33,218 bases of DNA. Source: JBDUDK01 sp040002995. GTDB taxonomy: Bacteria; Actinomycetota; Acidimicrobiia; Acidimicrobiales; Ilumatobacteraceae. The stretch spans positions 1 to 33,218 of the forward strand of contig JBDUDK010000004.1 of NCBI GenBank assembly GCA_040002995.1, given 5' to 3'. Shown piece by piece: positions 1 to 8,120 of this stretch. The notes beneath the pieces are model-generated. The model saw only the letters and a program-made list of their open reading frames with translations. It did no database searches and was not told the origin of the DNA. How positions within the stretch are numbered: position 1 is the stretch's first letter; the number at the start of each line of letters is the position of its first letter. Both the position numbers and the translations under genes were made by a program.

Positions 1-15
1 TGACCAGGAACGATT

Positions 16-93
16 TGGTCGGGAAGGCGGGATTCGAACCCGCGACCTCAGCGTCCCGAACGCTGCGCGCTAACCAAGCTGCGCTACTTCCCG
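16..93 (-). tRNA. tRNA-Pro (anticodon CGG)
   Basis: On the minus strand this folds as a complete cloverleaf. The acceptor stem CGGGAAG (87-93) pairs with CTTCCCG (20-26), followed by discriminator A (19) and an encoded CCA end (16-18). The anticodon stem CAGCG/CGCTG encloses the loop TTCGGGA, giving anticodon CGG at 56-58, which reads CCG proline codons. The T arm has the normal GGTTCGAATCC sequence. The gene sits just downstream of the receiver-protein gene on the same strand. Confidence 0.96.
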
Positions 94-111
94 TTGATGC
101 GGAACGCGAGG

Positions 112-528
112 CTACAAGGCCTCGGCCACGGATTCCGAAGGGATCCCCTCGACGAACCGGCCACCTGCCAGTACCGCCGTAGCTGCCCGTCGGAGGCGAA
201 ACGAGTCGAGTGGCTTGATCAGCCAGCCCTCGGCTCCCGAGCGCTGGGCCAAGAAGATATCCGCAGCCCGGTCCAACAGCATGAGCACCGGCACGTGCGG
301 CAGGCGTCCACCGCTCTCCTCGAGCCGCAGGTCCATGCACGCCGCCATCCCGCCCATGTTGCCGATTTGCAGGTCGAGCACCACGAGATCCGGCGTGAGC
401 TGCGCCACCGCTCCGATGACTTGCGCACCTGCCTGCACGACGGTCACGGTCGTCTGCTCGTCGCCGAGCGCGGAGTCGACCTCGTCGCGGATCCAGTCCG
501 CGTCGGTGGCGAGCAGAACAGTGGGCAC
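112..528 (-). CDS. Stand-alone response-regulator receiver protein
   Basis: A 138-residue single CheY-like receiver domain with no output domain. It shows the acidic pair D9/D11, the phospho-acceptor D52 at the end of beta3 (LVVLDLQ) and the conserved lysine K105 (LIKP). The usual Thr/Ser switch residue after beta4 is not evident (VLMLLDR). It probably acts by protein-protein contact in the cytoplasm; the partner kinase is not in the window. The GTG start at 528 is supported by a -10-like TAACGT exactly 6 nt upstream, so the gene appears to have its own leaderless promoter at the end of the upstream ATPase gene. Shared orientation with two ArsA/GET3-type ATPase genes suggests a functional link, which is inference. 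Confidence 0.85.
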   Translation of the reverse strand: MPTVLLATDADWIRDEVDSALGDEQTTVTVVQAGAQVIGAVAQLTPDLVVLDLQIGNMGGMAACMDLRLEESGGRLPHVPVLMLLDRAADIFLAQRSGAEGWLIKPLDSFRLRRAATAVLAGGRFVEGIPSESVAEAL

Positions 529-534
529 GGGCCG

Positions 535-540
535 ACGTTA
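535..540 (-). promoter_or_regulatory. Leaderless -10 box for the receiver gene
   Basis: TAACGT on the minus strand, six bases before the GTG at 528. It overlaps the stop codon of the upstream ATPase gene. No ribosome binding site precedes the GTG, which fits leaderless transcription. Confidence 0.45.
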
Positions 541-1587
541 CCGAACACCCGCGAAGATGAACGAGCGCACTCGATCGAGTGACCCCAAGTCGTGGACGTC
601 GTCGGCCAAAAGCGGGACCCGGACGACGACGGTCTCTCCGACGACATCGAAGAGCGGCGCGAGTTGGGCCTCTTCGGTATCGGCCAGTGTCGTAAGTTCG
701 GTGAGGTTGCGCGTGAGGGGACTTGGGACGACCTCATCAGGCGCCGCGCCGAATCGCGGTGTCATCCGGTTGATGATCACGGCGGGGACGTTGCGTCCAG
801 AATCGCGGAGGCGCTCCGCAACGAAGCGCGCTTCTTCGATGGTGTCGCGGCGCGGCGACGCGACCAGCACATAGGCCGTCGACTGATCGGTAAGCAACTG
901 CGCTACCGCGTCGGCGCGCTCGCGGAAGCCCCTGTCCATTCCTTCGAAGGCTTTGAAGAACGTGATGGCATCGTCGATCGCCTCGGCGCCGATGACCTTG
1001 GCCAGCGTGCGCACGAAGCCCTGCGCGGCCGCATTCACGGCCCGCAACGGACCGCGGGTCGGCATCGTCAGCAATCGGTAGAGGCGATGGTCGAGGAACC
1101 GCGTCAGGCGAGCGGGAGCATCGAGGAAGTCGAGCGCGGCACGCGACGGAGGGGTGTCGACCACAACAACATCGAATTGACCGGAGGTGTGGAGCTCGTA
1201 GAGCTTCTCGGCGGCCATGTACTCCTGCGTTCCCGAAAGGGCGCCGGAGACGTTCCGGTAGAAGCGGTTCGCCTTGATCCGCTCCGCCTGTTCCGGTGTC
1301 GGAGCTTGCGCGTCGACGAGGGCGTCGAACGTCTTCTTGGCGTCGAGCATCACGGCCCACAGCTCACCCGACCACGGACCGTCGATGCGGGCGGGCTCAT
1401 TGCCGATGCGCGCGAGCCCGAGCGCGTCGGCCAGCCGGCGGGCGGGATCGATCGTCACGACGCACGCCCGACGGCCACAGTCGGCCGCGGCCAACGCGAG
1501 TACGGCGGCGGTCGTGGTCTTGCCGACACCGCCCGATCCGACAGTGATGATCACCGACCGCTCGGTCACGAGGTTCGCGAACGTCAC
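538..1587 (-). CDS. ArsA/GET3-family ATPase (first of a pair by position)
   Basis: A 349-residue deviant-Walker P-loop ATPase. The signature loop SGGVGKTTT is near residue 18, the switch I region holds TIDPARRLADAL, and the switch II-like segment VVVVDTPPSRAALDFLD follows. The family includes arsenite-pump ATPases and GET3/TRC40 targeting factors. No arsB or arsenite regulator is nearby, so an arsenic role is not supported. Two adjacent diverged ArsA-like genes are a known actinobacterial arrangement (mycobacterial Rv3679/Rv3680 type). The start overlaps the stop of the upstream ATPase gene by 4 bases, implying translational coupling and probably a heterodimer (inference). Confidence 0.88.
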   Translation of the reverse strand: MTFANLVTERSVIITVGSGGVGKTTTAAVLALAAADCGRRACVVTIDPARRLADALGLARIGNEPARIDGPWSGELWAVMLDAKKTFDALVDAQAPTPEQAERIKANRFYRNVSGALSGTQEYMAAEKLYELHTSGQFDVVVVDTPPSRAALDFLDAPARLTRFLDHRLYRLLTMPTRGPLRAVNAAAQGFVRTLAKVIGAEAIDDAITFFKAFEGMDRGFRERADAVAQLLTDQSTAYVLVASPRRDTIEEARFVAERLRDSGRNVPAVIINRMTPRFGAAPDEVVPSPLTRNLTELTTLADTEEAQLAPLFDVVGETVVVRVPLLADDVHDLGSLDRVRSFIFAGVR

Positions 1588-2507
1588 GCGTGCACCCGCT
1601 CGGCGAACGCATTCGCGAGTGTTCCGAGTTCTTCGGGCCCGATAGCCGCGGTGAACAACTGAGGCAGGTGAATTTGCGGAAGTGGCAACGAGTCAGCGAG
1701 CCTCGCCAGCTGCTCGCGCTGAAGGGCCATGCGTCCCTGACGGAAGCCGGCCGCATCGGCGAGCGGGCCCGAAGCGCCCTCAACCAACTCGAGGCCCTCG
1801 ACCTCGGGAAGAACGCTGTTCACCACGACGGGCCCGAGTTTCACGCCGACGTTGTCCTCCAACGCGTACGCCGTGTCGATGAGCTCGTTCACCGGGGTTT
1901 CTTCCGCCAGCGTCACGAGCATCACCTGACTGCGCGTCGCGTCGGTGAGCAACTCGAGCACCTCGCGCGCCTGATCCCTGATCGGCCCCACCCGAACGGT
2001 GTCGAGCAGGCTGCGGGCCGCCCGGAGGAACGTGATGGCGTGACCGGCCGCGGGAGCATCGAGCAGTACGACGTCGGCGGCCGCCAGTCGTTCGAGTTGC
2101 TTGACCTTGCCGAGCACCAAGATGTCATCGATGCCGGGCGCGGCCGCGGCGACGACATCGAGCACCCCACTTCGCGAGAGGCGGTTCGAGATGCGGCGCA
2201 TGCCGTGTTCGTTGAGGTACTCCACGAGGGCGCGGTCAGGGGTCAGGGCGCGGGCCCGCACCACGCCGGTGGCACCGGGTCCGAGCCCGCTGGCCAGGGT
2301 GACCTCGTCGTAGCCGAAGGCCGGCGCGTTGAACATCGACGCGAGGCCGCTCTTGCCTTCGACCTCGCAGATCAGCGCGTTGAGTCCCGCGTCGCCGGCC
2401 GCCCGGGCGAGCGTGGCGGTCACGGTGGTTTTGCCGACGCCACCCTTCCCGGCCACGATGACCAGGCGGCACGCAGCGAAGAACTGCCCTATGGGCATTC
2501 GATCCAC
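1584..2507 (-). CDS. ArsA/GET3-family ATPase (second of the pair)
   Basis: A 307-residue paralogue of its neighbour with the P-loop AGKGGVGKTTV near residue 20 and the segment VVLLDAPAAGHAITFL as switch II. The region after the P-loop reads CEVEGKSGL rather than the TIDPARRL of the other subunit, so the two copies have specialised. Start: GTG at 2507 with AAGGG a few bases upstream; an ATG at 2498 (MPIGQFF) is an equally possible start. It is the first gene of a minus-strand operon with the other ATPase and is divergent from the NfeD-like gene. Substrate unknown. Confidence 0.87.
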   Translation of the reverse strand: MDRMPIGQFFAACRLVIVAGKGGVGKTTVTATLARAAGDAGLNALICEVEGKSGLASMFNAPAFGYDEVTLASGLGPGATGVVRARALTPDRALVEYLNEHGMRRISNRLSRSGVLDVVAAAAPGIDDILVLGKVKQLERLAAADVVLLDAPAAGHAITFLRAARSLLDTVRVGPIRDQAREVLELLTDATRSQVMLVTLAEETPVNELIDTAYALEDNVGVKLGPVVVNSVLPEVEGLELVEGASGPLADAAGFRQGRMALQREQLARLADSLPLPQIHLPQLFTAAIGPEELGTLANAFAERVHA

Positions 2508-2516
2508 GATCCCTTC

Positions 2517-2522
2517 GGGAGG
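2517..2522 (+). promoter_or_regulatory. Ribosome binding site deciding a TTG start
   Basis: GGGAGG, six bases before TTG 2529. The open frame runs upstream through the ATPase gene on the other strand, but only this TTG has both a good Shine-Dalgarno site and a signal peptide directly after it. Confidence 0.7.
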
Positions 2523-2528
2523 CAGGCC

Positions 2529-3857
2529 TTGCGCAGACTAGCGATCGTCGTTCTGGGCGTCGGGCTCGCGGTGGGCGCCGCCACCGTGCCCGCACAGGCC
2601 GACGACAGCGCGACGAGCCCGAAGGTATCGCCCGTCGACGTGGTGGAAGTAACTGGTCTTGTCGACCCGATCGTCGTCGACTTCATCGAGCGCTCGATCA
2701 CTGCAGCCGAAAAGGACGGCGACCAGGCCCTCGTGCTGCAAATGAACACGGCGGGCGCCACGGTGTCGAATGCGCGGATGGCCGTGCTCGCATCTCGCAT
2801 AGCCAACGCGGGAATCCCCGTCACGATTTGGGTCGGGCCGAGCGGCGCGAGGGTGTTCGGCACGCCCGCGCAACTTCTCGCCGCGGCCGCCGTCACCGGC
2901 ATGGCGCCGAACACCCACATCGGCAAGCTCGGCAAGCCGCTCGCGGTTCCGGGCGTCGATGTCTCGTTCAACGGCAACGCGACCGCGCTCCGCTCCACCA
3001 CGTACAACGTGAATGAAGCCCGTGAGAAGGGCGTGCTCAAGCTCGGCGTCAACGACGAAGGGACGCCAACGCTCGGTTTCTTTCTCACCGTGCTCGACGG
3101 CGTCACCTATCACGGCAAGACGCTTCATACCGCCGAGGTAACGCAGGAGAACGGGAAGCCGACGCGCAAGCCCATCGGTGTGACGCGATTCAACAAGCTC
3201 GGCCTTTTGCCGCGGCTCATGCACACCGTGGCCAGCCCGCCCAGCGCCTATCTGCTCGTCACCATCGGACTCGTGTTGTTGCTGTTCGAGTTCTTCACGG
3301 CGGGTGTAGGCGTGGCCGGGCTGGTTGGGGTAGGCGCCCTCGCGCTTGGTGGCTTCGGCCTCGCTGCGCTCCCCGCGCGTTGGTGGGCGGTCGGACTGAT
3401 CGGACTGGCGATGCTCGCGTTCGCCGTCGACGTTCAGACAGGGGTGCCCCGCCTCTACACCGGCCTCGGCACGTTCCTGTTCACGTTGGGATCGTTGACC
3501 CTCTACGAAGGTCTCGACTTGTCGTGGATCGCGTTGCTCGCGGGCATCGGAGGCGTCCTGCTCGTCACGCTCGTCGGAATGCCCTCGATGGTGAGGACGC
3601 GTTTCGCTACTCCGACGATCGGGCGAGGATGGATGATCGGCGAGCTCGGCGACGCTGTCACCGACATCGATCCCGACGGGATCGTGCTCATCCGCGACGC
3701 GAAATGGCGGGCCCGTACGAACCGGGCGACACCCATCAAATCGGGCGGGCGCCTCCGCGTCGTCGCGCTCGAGGGAACCGTCCTCGAAGTCGAGCCGGAG
3801 GCCGGGGGCGCACGCGATCACCGGGAGCGCCGGCACAAGACGGACTCAAGCGGGTAG
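2529..3857 (+). CDS. NfeD-like membrane protein with degenerate ClpP-like domain
   Basis: About 442 residues. A signal peptide ends near AQA-DD (residues 22-26). A periplasmic/extracytoplasmic ClpP-class serine-protease-like domain follows (about 37-180), then a cluster of hydrophobic helices (about 225-345) and a C-terminal beta-rich OB-like NfeD domain (about 365-430: GDAVTDIDPDGIVLIRDAKWRA). Family members sit in the membrane and work with stomatin/prohibitin partners. Aligning by eye to the archaeal 1510-N protease, the catalytic Ser position (the S of SAG before a conserved MAPxxxIG) is Gly here (G111), and the stretch carrying the catalytic Lys is shortened, so proteolysis may be lost. 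The gene converges on selB with a 12-base overlap. Confidence 0.85.
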   Translation: MRRLAIVVLGVGLAVGAATVPAQADDSATSPKVSPVDVVEVTGLVDPIVVDFIERSITAAEKDGDQALVLQMNTAGATVSNARMAVLASRIANAGIPVTIWVGPSGARVFGTPAQLLAAAAVTGMAPNTHIGKLGKPLAVPGVDVSFNGNATALRSTTYNVNEAREKGVLKLGVNDEGTPTLGFFLTVLDGVTYHGKTLHTAEVTQENGKPTRKPIGVTRFNKLGLLPRLMHTVASPPSAYLLVTIGLVLLLFEFFTAGVGVAGLVGVGALALGGFGLAALPARWWAVGLIGLAMLAFAVDVQTGVPRLYTGLGTFLFTLGSLTLYEGLDLSWIALLAGIGGVLLVTLVGMPSMVRTRFATPTIGRGWMIGELGDAVTDIDPDGIVLIRDAKWRARTNRATPIKSGGRLRVVALEGTVLEVEPEAGGARDHRERRHKTDSSG

Positions 3858-5570
3858 CGGAGGCAACCGCGGACCCGCGATGCGCAGGTCGCCGCGCCGT
3901 CGGGTGATGCCGCGCGCGTCGAGTTCGGTGAGGAGCGGGATCGCGTGTTTTCGGGTCACCCCAAACGCATCACGCGCCTCCCCTGCGGTGACCCCGTCGG
4001 GCTTGGCCGCAATGATTACGGCCATCCGTTGGGCCGCTTCATCAACGGCCGACGGATGGAACCACAACCCACCCAGCTCGATGACGGCGCCGCGCCGCGC
4101 CAGCTCACGCAGCTCGGCCCGGTCGACGCCGTCGGCATCGGGCGGGGCCAGACCTCCCGCGAGCAGCCGGGCGACAAAGGGATGATCAGCGAAGGGGTCG
4201 AGCTGGCCGACCGGACGGACGCGACCGTTCTCGATGACGACATCGTCGAGAGTGGCCGCCACGGCGCGGGCTCGGCTATCCAGTGGAGCGAGGTCGAGGC
4301 CCAATGGGCCGGCGGCGACGACAGCAGTGCGCAACGCCTCGCGGTGCGCGGCGAGCACGGCGGGCGCCACCACCCATTGACCCACGTCGGCTGGACGCCG
4401 TACGCCGGTGATGGCCTCGAGCTCGTCGACATCGACGAACCCGCGTTCATCGATCACACGGTCGACCGACCGATCGGGTCGAGCGCGCGACGCGGCGCGC
4501 ATCGGCGCGACATCGAGCACCTCCCCACCGCCAACAGTCTCCGACCGGCCGCTCTCGCGCACAATGAACCGATCGCCGGGCAGGAGCGGCAGCGCGACCG
4601 GAAGGTGGAAACGCACAAGACCGGTCGCGCCCGGAGCGAGAGACTCCTGCCCCAGCACCCGCATGCGCACTGGAACCTCACCCGAGCCAACGTGGATCAC
4701 ATAGGCGCCGCGGCGGCTGACATCGTGATCGAGTGCCGCCAGAACCGACAGAGACGCGTCGAACATTGACGTCGGTCGCCACTGGGCGCCGCGCACGAGT
4801 ACGTGGCCCCGCTCGAGCTCGTTGTGATCGACACCGATCAAATTCGCCGCCACGCGATGGCCGGGCCCGATGCGCTCGACCGTGCGGCCGAGTGTTTGCA
4901 GGGCTCGGATACGTACCGATCGGCCCAGCGGCATTACATCGATGGTGTCGTCGGTGGCCAGCTCACCGCCCGCGAGCGTCCCCGTGACGACCGTGCCGCT
5001 TCCTTTGGCCGCGAAGACCCTGTCGATCCACAGGCGCGGGCGTCCACGGTCGACTGCCGGGGGCGTCATCGTCACGAGGCGGTCGAGCGCCGCCCGCAGT
5101 TCTTCGAGGCCGCGCCCTGTCGGTGTCGCCACGTCGATGATCTCGGCGTCGTCCAGAAACGTGCCCGCGGTGTGGTCGGCGATGTCGAGGTGGGCGAGCT
5201 CGCGTGTTTCGTCATCGACGAGATCGACTTTGGTGAGAGCCACAACGCCGTGGCTGATGTCGAGCAACTCCAGGATGCGCAGGTGCTCCTCGCTCTGCGG
5301 CTTCCAGCGTTCTGTCGCGGCGACGACGAAGAGGCAGGCGTCGACGTCACCGACGCCGGCGAGCATGTTGCGCAGGAAGCGCACGTGCCCGGGCACGTCG
5401 ATGAACGAGATCCCGGCTCCGGACGCGAGCGTGGTGTGCGCGAAGCCGAGGTCGATCGTTAGGCCGCGCCGCTTCTCCTCGGCGAAACGATCGGGATCGG
5501 TACCGGTGAGCGCGAGCACGAGCGAGCTCTTGCCGTGGTCGACGTGTCCCGCGGTGGCCACTACGTGCAT
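3846..5570 (-). CDS. selB: Selenocysteine-specific elongation factor SelB
   Basis: A 574-residue translational GTPase that delivers Sec-tRNA(Sec) to in-frame UGA codons marked by a SECIS hairpin. The G1 loop GHVDHGKS is at residues 8-15, followed by the SelB-like switch EEKRRGLTIDLGFA and the G3 motif DVPGH. Domains II and III of EF-Tu type follow, then C-terminal winged-helix repeats (roughly the last 200 residues) that bind the SECIS RNA. The family usually has about 600 residues. The ATG at 5570 has AGGA eight bases upstream and lies 10 bases after the selA stop, so selA-selB form an operon. No selD, tRNA-Sec or selenoprotein gene is visible in the window. Confidence 0.93.
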   Translation of the reverse strand: MHVVATAGHVDHGKSSLVLALTGTDPDRFAEEKRRGLTIDLGFAHTTLASGAGISFIDVPGHVRFLRNMLAGVGDVDACLFVVAATERWKPQSEEHLRILELLDISHGVVALTKVDLVDDETRELAHLDIADHTAGTFLDDAEIIDVATPTGRGLEELRAALDRLVTMTPPAVDRGRPRLWIDRVFAAKGSGTVVTGTLAGGELATDDTIDVMPLGRSVRIRALQTLGRTVERIGPGHRVAANLIGVDHNELERGHVLVRGAQWRPTSMFDASLSVLAALDHDVSRRGAYVIHVGSGEVPVRMRVLGQESLAPGATGLVRFHLPVALPLLPGDRFIVRESGRSETVGGGEVLDVAPMRAASRARPDRSVDRVIDERGFVDVDELEAITGVRRPADVGQWVVAPAVLAAHREALRTAVVAAGPLGLDLAPLDSRARAVAATLDDVVIENGRVRPVGQLDPFADHPFVARLLAGGLAPPDADGVDRAELRELARRGAVIELGGLWFHPSAVDEAAQRMAVIIAAKPDGVTAGEARDAFGVTRKHAIPLLTELDARGITRRRGDLRIAGPRLPPLPA

Positions 5571-5580
5571 CGGCCGCGTC

Positions 5581-6852
5581 CTACAAACGGCGCAACGCCG
5601 CGGCGATCAGGTGATCGTCGGTGGGGTCGACGGCGCGCAGGTCGAGCACAGTCACGTCGTCGCGCACGCGAGCGATAATCGGAGGTGACGAGAGCCGTAG
5701 CGCATCGACATGATCGCCCGAAACGGCGACGCCCATCGAGGGAATCTCGGCGCCGGGCCCACTGCCGGCACCGGGGACGGCAACGGTGTCGATGACGGCA
5801 CCGACGCCGAGTGCCTCGGCGCGCGCTCGTAACGCGGCGACAGGCGTTGTCGCCATCCTCCAGAACGCGATGGCCTCACCGTCGCGGCGGAGGTAGGCGA
5901 GCGCGACGTCGGCGAGGGCGGCCAGCACGAGGCCGCCGGGTCGCACGGCCCGGGCGAGCGGATGTCGGGCGCACGCGTCGACGAGCTCGCGGCGTCCGGC
6001 GATGATCCCTGCTTGGGGTCCTCCGAGCAGCTTGTCGCCAGAGAAGGTCACCACCGAGGCGCCCGCTTCGAGCGTCTGGCGGGCGGCCGGCTCGCCGGCT
6101 AGCCACGTTGGTGGCCCGTCGGGCAACCACGGGCAGGCCGCGTCGAGCAGGCCGGAACCGATGTCGGCCACGACGGGCACACCGAGGGTCGCCAACTCCT
6201 TCACGCTGGTCGACTCGGTGAAGCCCTGGACTCGGAAGTTCGACGGGTGCACCTTTAACACCAACGCGACCTCGGAGCCGGGCGCGTTGACGGCTCGCTC
6301 GTAGTCGGCACGCCGGGTGCGGTTCGTTGTGCCCACGTCGACGAGGTGGGCGCCGCTCTCGGCCATCACCTCTGGCACCCGGAAGCCGCCTCCGATCTCG
6401 ACCGCCTCGCCCCGCGACACCACGACCCCCCGACCCCGCGCGAGCGCGGCGAGCACCAGCAGGACCGCCGAAGCGTTGTTGTTCACAACCATGGTGGCCT
6501 CGGCGCCCGAGGCCCGCGCCAATAGTTCGCCGACACCGCGCTGGCGTGAGCCACGGGTGCCCGTCACCAGATCCAACTCCAGGTTCTGGTAGCGCGCCGG
6601 ATGGTGGAATTCGATCGGGGCTCGCCCCAAGTTCGTGTGCAGAAGCACGCCGGTGGCGTTGATCACCGGTTGTAGCAATGCCTTGGCGATCATTTCAGCT
6701 CTCGCGCGAGCCGATTGCGGTTCGCGCGCGGCGATCGCGGCGCGTGCGGCGTCGACGAGCAACGGATGGGGGAGCTCGACATCGGCGATCGAACGCGCCA
6801 ACGCGTCGACCGAGGGTGGGCGCACGCCGCGAGCATGCCCCGTTTCCGCCAC
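5581..6852 (-). CDS. selA: L-seryl-tRNA(Sec) selenium transferase SelA
   Basis: A 423-residue PLP enzyme that converts Ser-tRNA(Sec) to Sec-tRNA(Sec) using selenophosphate. Family landmarks are INATGVLLHTNLGRAP, the Asn run VNNNASA, the GTTNRT segment and the PLP lysine in FSGDKLLGGPQAG. It is a little shorter than E. coli SelA (463), mainly at the N terminus. The GTG start at 6852 has no clear ribosome binding site. A TATTGA box lies six bases upstream, overlapping the -10 box of the divergent fxsA gene. It is the first gene of the selA-selB operon. Confidence 0.94.
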   Translation of the reverse strand: MAETGHARGVRPPSVDALARSIADVELPHPLLVDAARAAIAAREPQSARARAEMIAKALLQPVINATGVLLHTNLGRAPIEFHHPARYQNLELDLVTGTRGSRQRGVGELLARASGAEATMVVNNNASAVLLVLAALARGRGVVVSRGEAVEIGGGFRVPEVMAESGAHLVDVGTTNRTRRADYERAVNAPGSEVALVLKVHPSNFRVQGFTESTSVKELATLGVPVVADIGSGLLDAACPWLPDGPPTWLAGEPAARQTLEAGASVVTFSGDKLLGGPQAGIIAGRRELVDACARHPLARAVRPGGLVLAALADVALAYLRRDGEAIAFWRMATTPVAALRARAEALGVGAVIDTVAVPGAGSGPGAEIPSMGVAVSGDHVDALRLSSPPIIARVRDDVTVLDLRAVDPTDDHLIAAALRRL

Positions 6853-6858
6853 TCCGCG

Positions 6859-6868
6859 TCAATAGGAT
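6859..6868. promoter_or_regulatory. Divergent -10 boxes of selA and fxsA
   Basis: The ten bases TCAATAGGAT hold TAGGAT on the plus strand, 8 nt before the fxsA GTG, and TATTGA on the minus strand, 6 nt before the selA GTG. Both use the same TA at 6863-6864. The minus box departs from TANNNT at its last base. Confidence 0.4.
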
Positions 6869-6876
6869 CGACGACG

Positions 6877-7317
6877 GTGGCTCTATTACTCCTGCTCATC
6901 CTGCTCATTCCCGTGGTAGAGGTCTACGTGTTCGTCCAGGTGAGCCACCAGCTTGGGTTCTTGACCACGCTCGGCGTTCTTGTGCTGGTCTCGCTTCTCG
7001 GGGCCTGGCTCGTGAAATACGAGGGAATCGCGGTCTGGCAGCGTCTCCAGCAGCAGCTCGCTGTGGGCAACGTGCCCACGAACGAGATCATCGACGGTTT
7101 CCTGGTGTTGCTGGCGGGCGCCTTGCTGCTGACCCCGGGTTTCGTCACCGACGCGCTCGGCATCGTCTTGCTCCTCCCGCCCGTGCGGGCCGGAGTCCGA
7201 TCCCTGGCCCGCCGCCGGTACACGAAGCAGGCCCGGATCATCCGGGCCACCCACCCAGGGCCTATCCACGACGTTTCCGGCGAAGAGACACGGCGCGGGG
7301 AGGAGCTCAACCCTTGA
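6877..7317 (+). CDS. fxsA: FxsA-family membrane protein
   Basis: 146 residues. An N-terminal hydrophobic block (LLLLLILLIPVVEVYVF) and further membrane segments (LTTLGVLVLVSLLGAWLV; a third near FLVLLAGALLLTPGFVTDALG) give the FxsA layout. The conserved TPGFVTDALG motif is intact, and a basic cytoplasmic tail ends the protein. Family members are small inner-membrane proteins; E. coli FxsA prevents exclusion of phage T7 by the F plasmid, but the general role is unknown. The GTG start is chosen because AGGA lies nine bases upstream; an in-frame ATG at 6835 would overlap selA. The stop overlaps the TTG start of the Nudix gene. Confidence 0.85.
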   Translation: MALLLLLILLIPVVEVYVFVQVSHQLGFLTTLGVLVLVSLLGAWLVKYEGIAVWQRLQQQLAVGNVPTNEIIDGFLVLLAGALLLTPGFVTDALGIVLLLPPVRAGVRSLARRRYTKQARIIRATHPGPIHDVSGEETRRGEELNP

Positions 7318-8120
7318 CCGACGCTCCGCCGGTCCCCCTGCGCGACGCGGCCACGCTGATGCTCGTTCGCGACGGCGAGACCGGGCTCGAGGTCTTCATG
7401 ATGCGACGCACACTCAGCGCGGCGTTCGTGGCCGGCTTTTACGTATTCCCGGGTGGTGCCGTCGACACGGCCGACCGGGATGAGTCGCTCGCGGTCCATG
7501 TCGTGGGGCGCAACGACGGTGATGCCAGCCGCGCGCTCGGGATCGAGCGCGGGGGTCTTGCGTCGTGGGTGGCCGCCCTTCGAGAGTGTTTCGAGGAGGC
7601 CGGCGTACTCCTCGCGGTCGACGCCGACGGGAGCCCCATCGGTTTCGACGACCCCGATGTCGCCCGCCGGTACCTCGGTCATCGCGCGGCGCTGCACCGC
7701 GGAGAACTCTCCCTCGCCGACCTGTGCTCGAGCGAGGGCATACGGCTGGCGGCCGACCGTCTGTATTACGTGAGCCACTGGATCACCCCCGTCGGTGAGC
7801 CGCGCCGCTTCGACACCCGTTTCTTTCTGGCGGCCACGCCGCTCAACCAGGACCCGCTGCACGACGACAACGAGACGATCGCCAGCCTTTGGGTGAACCC
7901 AGCCGAGGCTCTCGCGATGCACCAACGCGGAGATCTGCAGCTGATCGCGCCCACCATCCGCAACCTCCAGTTCCTCGTCCCCCATACGACCGCCGCCGAC
8001 GTGCTCGCGGCCGCCGCCGCTGTCGTCGATCCGCCCCCGATGCTTCCCCGACTGTTCCGAGACAGCAACGGGTTCCACATCCTGCTGCCCGGCGATGCCG
8101 GCTACGAGGACGCGTCATGA
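7314..8120 (+). CDS. Nudix hydrolase, long-insert (NUDT19-like) type
   Basis: 268 residues. The Nudix box is split: the FPGG stretch near residue 45 is followed by about 40 residues before the RECFEEAGVLL core (near residue 90). Such an insertion is characteristic of NUDT19-like CoA diphosphatases, so cleavage of CoA or acyl-CoA is a reasonable guess; other nucleoside diphosphates remain possible. The TTG start is supported by GGGGAGGAG (7297-7305), eight bases upstream, and overlaps the fxsA stop. The stop overlaps the next gene's ATG (ATGA), so fxsA, this gene and the EAL gene form one operon. Confidence 0.86.
   Translation: MTDAPPVPLRDAATLMLVRDGETGLEVFMMRRTLSAAFVAGFYVFPGGAVDTADRDESLAVHVVGRNDGDASRALGIERGGLASWVAALRECFEEAGVLLAVDADGSPIGFDDPDVARRYLGHRAALHRGELSLADLCSSEGIRLAADRLYYVSHWITPVGEPRRFDTRFFLAATPLNQDPLHDDNETIASLWVNPAEALAMHQRGDLQLIAPTIRNLQFLVPHTTAADVLAAAAAVVDPPPMLPRLFRDSNGFHILLPGDAGYEDAS

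Noticed and set aside
592..1662. Long open frame antisense to the first ArsA-type ATPase gene
   Set aside because: It has no recognisable domain and lies wholly opposite well-conserved ATPase genes. High GC content leaves such shadow frames open.
538..2507. Arsenite resistance operon
   Set aside because: The ATPases belong to the ArsA fold, but there is no arsB, arsR or arsD, and paired ArsA-like genes in Actinobacteria are not tied to arsenic.
2538..3836. 432-codon minus-strand frame opposite the NfeD-like gene
   Set aside because: Low-complexity charged translation without motifs; the plus strand has a signal peptide, membrane helices and a good ribosome binding site.
5571..5580. tRNA-Sec or a SECIS element next to selA/selB
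   Set aside because: Only 10 bases lie between the genes, and no 90-100 base tRNA-like fold was seen in nearby gaps.
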